Shown: positions 6,355-9,167 of the stretch, one piece after another
How the letters are laid out: every line of letters starts with the position of its first letter
Numbering within the stretch: the stretch's first letter is position 1
NCBI GenBank assembly: GCA_947505565.1
Contig: CANNLB010000042.1
Coordinates: forward strand, 1 to 9,167
Length of the DNA stretch: 9,167 nucleotides
DNA from: Acidobacteriota bacterium
GTDB lineage: Bacteria; Acidobacteriota; Terriglobia; Bryobacterales; Bryobacteraceae
Direction of reading: 5' to 3'
Translations under genes and position numbers: made by a program
The notes under the pieces: generated by a model
Databases searched by the model: none
What the model was told of the DNA's origin: nothing
What the model saw: only the letters and a program-made list of their open reading frames with translations

Positions 6355-7575
6355 GTGTCGCCTTCTTCTCGTAGAACATTTTTCACTACTACTGTTATCG
6401 CCGGAGCAGCCGTGGCCCAAACCAAACCTCTTCCCGACGTCGCCGTCATCGGCTCCGGAGTCTTCGGAGCCTGGACCGCCTTCATGCTCCGCAAGGCCGG
6501 AGCCACCGTCACCCTCATCGACCAGCACGGCCCCGCCAACAACCGCGCCAGCTCCGGCGGCGAATCCCGCATCACGCGCGCCGGTTACGGCCCCAAAGAG
6601 ATCTACACCCGTTGGTCCATCGAAGCCCTCGCTATCTACAAAGACTTCTACGCCCAAACCGACCCCACCCTCTACAACGAAACCGGCTTCCTCTGGATGG
6701 GTCGTACCAACGACGACGCTTACATGATCGCTAACCTCTTGGCCTTCAAAAAGTTCGGTGTCAAACACGACGTCCTTTCGCGCGAAGAGATTGCCAAACG
6801 CTTTCCCGCCATCGGCATCGACGGTCTCGCCTGGGGTATCTTCGAGTACCACGCCGGCGGTCTCATGGCCCGCCGAGGCGTCGCCACCGTCGTCCGCCAC
6901 CTCGTCAAGAACGGACTGCGTTACGAACAGGCCCGCGTTGTCCCACCCGCTCCGGCCGCGAAGATCTCGAGCGTCGCCGGGGTCAAGGCCGGCCAATTCG
7001 TCTTCGCGTGCGGGCCCTGGCTGCCCCAAGTCTTCCCCGATCTCCTCAAAGGCCGCATCCGCCCCACCCGCCAAGAGGTCTTCTACTTCGCCACTCCCCC
7101 CGGCGATCCCGCCTTCCGCGCTCCGCTCCTCCCCGCCTGGGTCGATCCCGGCGATACCATCTACGGCCTACCCGACCTCGAAAACCGCGGCTTCAAAATT
7201 GCGCCCGACGGTCACGGTCGCGAAGTCGATCCCGAAACGCAAGAACGGGTCGTGCCCCAAGCCTCGGTCGATAAAGTCCGCCTCTATCTCCAGAAGCGCT
7301 TCCCCAAACTCGCGCAAGCCCCTCTCGCGCAGGCCGAAGTCTGCCAATACGAAAACTCCGTCAACGGAGACTATCTGATTGACCGCCACCCCGAACACGA
7401 TAACGTGTGGCTTCTGGGGGGCGGCAGCGGCCACGGCTACAAGCACGGGCCGGCTGTCGGCAACTACACCGCCAATCTAGTGCTTAACGGCGGAAGGACC
7501 GAAGACCTCTTTGCCCTCAAGACAAAGACACTCTACGATCCTTCCAACCGCAGTTCTACGATTCCCGGCAAGTGA
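6355..7575 (+). CDS. FAD-dependent oxidoreductase, sarcosine oxidase/DAO-like, with Tat-like leader
   Basis: From GTG 6355 the product is 406 aa, close to the roughly 390 of monomeric sarcosine oxidase/N-methyltryptophan oxidase relatives. Residues 4-20 contain SRRTFFTTTVIAGAAVAQ, a twin-arginine-like motif with a short hydrophobic stretch and an AVA-Q cleavage candidate. DVAVIGSGVFGAW has the dinucleotide-binding GxGxxG at 33-38. SGGESRITR holds Arg72, aligning with the catalytic-site Arg of sarcosine oxidase, while the neighbouring His of that enzyme appears to be Gly here. VFACGPWLP is the second flavin segment. Cys330 in VCQYEN matches the Cys that binds FAD covalently, and GGGSGHGYK (His360, Lys363) matches the C-terminal flavin motif. 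It probably oxidises a C-N bond of an amine or amino acid, giving H2O2; the substrate is unknown. The frame is also open upstream to 6016, but that part is antisense to the pseudogene. No clear Shine-Dalgarno precedes GTG, so the start is moderately certain. Confidence 0.85.
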   Translation: MSPSSRRTFFTTTVIAGAAVAQTKPLPDVAVIGSGVFGAWTAFMLRKAGATVTLIDQHGPANNRASSGGESRITRAGYGPKEIYTRWSIEALAIYKDFYAQTDPTLYNETGFLWMGRTNDDAYMIANLLAFKKFGVKHDVLSREEIAKRFPAIGIDGLAWGIFEYHAGGLMARRGVATVVRHLVKNGLRYEQARVVPPAPAAKISSVAGVKAGQFVFACGPWLPQVFPDLLKGRIRPTRQEVFYFATPPGDPAFRAPLLPAWVDPGDTIYGLPDLENRGFKIAPDGHGREVDPETQERVVPQASVDKVRLYLQKRFPKLAQAPLAQAEVCQYENSVNGDYLIDRHPEHDNVWLLGGGSGHGYKHGPAVGNYTANLVLNGGRTEDLFALKTKTLYDPSNRSSTIPGK

Positions 7576-7576
7576 C

Positions 7577-8119
7577 TTAACCTCGCACCACACGAAGATT
7601 ATTCGTCACCGAAAAGACGCCCGCCACGCCGTTCGCTTGGATAAACGCGATATTCTTGTCCATCTCTCGGTCCACGACACCTTCCAGCGTTACGTTGCCG
7701 TTCTTCACTATGATCCGGATCGAAGGATTCGCGCCCAAAGCGTAACGGTTCAATGTCGACTGTCCATAAACCGTCCGCGCTACCAATAACCGCAACCGGT
7801 CATCAAAAGGCGACAGCGGCAATACCTCAATCTCGTTCACAATCGTGGCGATACCCTCAATCCGGCGCAACCGATTCGCGGCATCGCTCTTCAGCACCGG
7901 CCGCACCGTTTGCCCGGTCAGCGTCACCGTGTCTCCCTCAATCCGGTAACTGAGGTTGTCAAAGATCCCCAGAAACGGCAGGGTGATCAACCCCCGGCGG
8001 ACCTCATTCTGCAAGCGGTCCTGCGCCTTCGGAGTGTTCTCACTCGTCGACGCCGCCGGCAAGAGCATCGCTCCAGCCACCGCGGCGGTCATCATCATCT
8101 TTCCAATTTGGCGTTTCAT
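7577..8119 (-). CDS. Exported protein with two BON domains
   Basis: The product is 180 aa. Residues 1-24 (MKRQIGKMMMTAAVAGAMLL plus PAAS) form a Sec signal peptide. Residues about 33-99 and 107-178 are two BON domains. Each has the alpha-beta-beta-alpha-beta pattern with the typical core 'DTVTLTGQTV' (63-72) and 'GNVTLEGVVD' (141-150), and each ends in an 'IVNEIEVLP' or 'VTNNLRVV' strand. BON domains occur in OsmY-like periplasmic proteins and are thought to bind phospholipid or interact with membranes and partners. This layout suggests an envelope-stress or structural role; no catalysis is expected. The start is firm: ATG at 8119-8117 is preceded by AGGAG nine bases upstream. The stop lies 1 bp from the end of the convergent oxidoreductase. 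It sits 65 bp downstream of the RmuC gene on the same strand, so readthrough from it is possible. Confidence 0.92.
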   Translation of the reverse strand: MKRQIGKMMMTAAVAGAMLLPAASTSENTPKAQDRLQNEVRRGLITLPFLGIFDNLSYRIEGDTVTLTGQTVRPVLKSDAANRLRRIEGIATIVNEIEVLPLSPFDDRLRLLVARTVYGQSTLNRYALGANPSIRIIVKNGNVTLEGVVDREMDKNIAFIQANGVAGVFSVTNNLRVVRG

Positions 8120-8128
8120 TTTTACTGG

Positions 8129-8133
8129 CTCCT
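8129..8133 (-). promoter_or_regulatory. Shine-Dalgarno of the BON-domain gene
   Basis: The minus strand reads AGGAG here, nine bases before the ATG at 8119. It fixes the start and gives the full signal peptide. Confidence 0.75.
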
Positions 8134-8184
8134 GCTATGAATACGCGGAGAACAGCGAAACGGTTTACACTCGGCTCTCAGATT

Positions 8185-9167
8185 TTACGAACCCTTTACA
8201 AATCCTATAGGCCTAACCGGTTCGCTCACAACTTCCGCGCCGGTCACGCCCAACTCTTCTGACAGCACCTGCAGCGACCGCGGCGAGTTCTCCAACTCCA
8301 GAATCACCGGGATCTCATCGCCGTGCCCCGCACCCAACTCTTTAAAGCGGCGCGCCGACGGCATCACCCGAGCCTCCAGCGTCCCCACCGCTTTGTTGAA
8401 CGACTGGTTCGTCCGGTCCAGATTCTTCCGCAATTCGGTCAAATGCTCAGCCACCGTTCGCATCCGATCATAAAGCGTCTTCCCCAAATCCCGAATCTCC
8501 CGCGCATTGGCCGATAGCTTCTCTTGCTTCCAACCATACGCAATCGCCTTCAACAACGCGATCAACGTCGTCGGCGTCGCCAAAATCACCCGCCGTTCCA
8601 CCCCAAACTCAATCAGCGACGGATCCTGCTCCAACGCCGCGCTAAAAAACGTCTCGCCCGGCAGAAAGGCCACCACAAACTCCGGCGACTGCGCAAACTG
8701 ATCCCAATACTGCTTGGCGCTCAAACGCAGCAAATGCGCCCGCACCTGCTCTGCGTGCTGCTTCAACTTCGCCACCCGCGCCGACTCATCCACCGCATCG
8801 AGCGACTCCAAATACGCCGACAACGATACCTTCGAATCGATCACAATCTTGCGCTGGTTCGGCAATTGCACCACCAGATCCGGCCGCAAAGGTCCATCCT
8901 CAGTCTCCACCCGAGGTTGCTCTTCAAAGTCGCAATACTCCACCATCCCCGCCATCTCCACCACCCGCCGCAACTGCACCTCGCCCCAACGCCCCCGCGT
9001 CGCCGGCGTCCTCAGCGCATTCACCAAATTCTTCGTCTCCGCCTGCAAACCCTGTTGCGCCTTCAGCAAACTCGCTACCTGTTGAGAAATCGCGCCCACC
9101 ACGCCCGACCGCTCTTTCTCAAACTCCACAATTCGCGTGTCCACCTTATCCAACTGCTCTTTCAGCG
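8185..9167 (-). CDS. rmuC: DNA recombination protein RmuC (5' partial)
   Basis: The frame is open from the window edge (reading LKEQLDKVDTRIVEFEKERS) to TAA at 8187-8185, giving about 327 residues, so the start lies beyond 9167. A TTG at 9153 could be mistaken for a start, but coding clearly continues upstream of it. The visible N-terminal part is the end of a coiled coil. It is followed by the RmuC domain: RGRWGEVQLRRVVEMAGM, then RPDLVVQLP and KIVIDSKVSLSAYLE. The Asp in RPDLVV and the D-x-K of IDSKVSL fit the PD-(D/E)xK nuclease-like core of the family. Further on, FLPGETFFSAALEQDPSLIE and ILATPTTLIALLKAIAYGWK are strongly conserved RmuC segments, ending in a helical tail. RmuC limits inversions at short inverted repeats, and homologues are linked to DNA repair and recombination. 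The BON gene follows 65 bp downstream on the same strand. Confidence 0.95.
   Translation of the reverse strand, partial: LKEQLDKVDTRIVEFEKERSGVVGAISQQVASLLKAQQGLQAETKNLVNALRTPATRGRWGEVQLRRVVEMAGMVEYCDFEEQPRVETEDGPLRPDLVVQLPNQRKIVIDSKVSLSAYLESLDAVDESARVAKLKQHAEQVRAHLLRLSAKQYWDQFAQSPEFVVAFLPGETFFSAALEQDPSLIEFGVERRVILATPTTLIALLKAIAYGWKQEKLSANAREIRDLGKTLYDRMRTVAEHLTELRKNLDRTNQSFNKAVGTLEARVMPSARRFKELGAGHGDEIPVILELENSPRSLQVLSEELGVTGAEVVSEPVRPIGFVKGS
8204..8231 (-). promoter_or_regulatory. Candidate promoter for the BON-domain gene inside the rmuC 3' end
   Basis: On the minus strand, TTGTGA (8231-8226) and TATAGG (8209-8204) are separated by 16 bases, about 85 bases before the BON start. The match is moderate and lies within the last codons of rmuC, where base choice is also set by the protein. 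It would allow BON expression independent of rmuC. Confidence 0.25.

Noticed and set aside
6271..7074. A 267-codon minus-strand frame opposite the oxidoreductase.
   Set aside because: The same mirror effect applies; it is acidic, Gly-rich and motif-free, and the plus strand encodes conserved FAD motifs.
8185..9153. RmuC starting at TTG 9153 as a complete gene.
   Set aside because: The frame continues to the window edge with coiled-coil-like residues (LKEQ), and RmuC proteins normally have a longer N-terminal coiled coil, so the gene is partial.
1..9167. Search for a CRISPR array, tRNA/rRNA, transposase, integrase, toxin-antitoxin or defence genes.
   Set aside because: No spaced direct repeats, tRNA-like cloverleaf, transposase motifs, terminal inverted repeats or small toxin/antitoxin pairs were seen on either strand.

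Overview
The window reads as chromosomal DNA from an Acidobacteriota of the Solibacter/Bryobacter type. Four things support this: a Planctomycete-style PSD1 (DUF1553) plus DUF1501 gene pair; a secreted hydrolase ending in what looks like the TIGR03437 'Solibacter C-terminal' domain; the decayed remains of a large TonB-dependent receptor of the Oar-like kind abundant in that group; and GC-rich DNA with a strong C-over-G bias on the plus strand. The taxonomic call is inferred from gene families, not from a marker gene.

Layout, left to right. Bases 1-294 hold the C-terminal end of a PSD1/DUF1553 protein. It is followed after 6 bp by a complete Tat-signal DUF1501 protein (301-1707), most likely in the same operon. 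A stand-alone cold-shock protein gene (1843-2046) has a good Shine-Dalgarno, a GTG start and a clear intrinsic terminator. After about 280 bp without a convincing gene comes a secreted lipase-like alpha/beta hydrolase fused to a TIGR03437 domain (2379-4100). It meets, tail to tail with overlapping stop codons, a heavily decayed TonB-dependent receptor pseudogene on the minus strand (4097-6251). I can follow that reading through eight in-frame stops and about six frameshifts. Divergent from it is a FAD-dependent oxidoreductase of the sarcosine oxidase/DAO family with a Tat-like leader (6355-7575). It converges, with a 1-bp gap, on a periplasmic two-BON-domain protein (7577-8119, minus). The window ends inside an RmuC gene on the minus strand (8185 to beyond 9167).

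The genes do not form one pathway. Most are independent units: an exported DUF1501/PSD1 pair of unknown job, an exported hydrolase, an exported oxidoreductase, an envelope BON protein, an RNA chaperone and a DNA-maintenance protein. The recurring theme is export: four of the six complete genes carry Tat or Sec-type signals. I found no CRISPR array, tRNA, rRNA, insertion sequence or phage module, and no convincing new multi-gene system. The most notable item is the receptor pseudogene, whose antisense strand creates misleading ORFs and a false N-terminal extension of the oxidoreductase.
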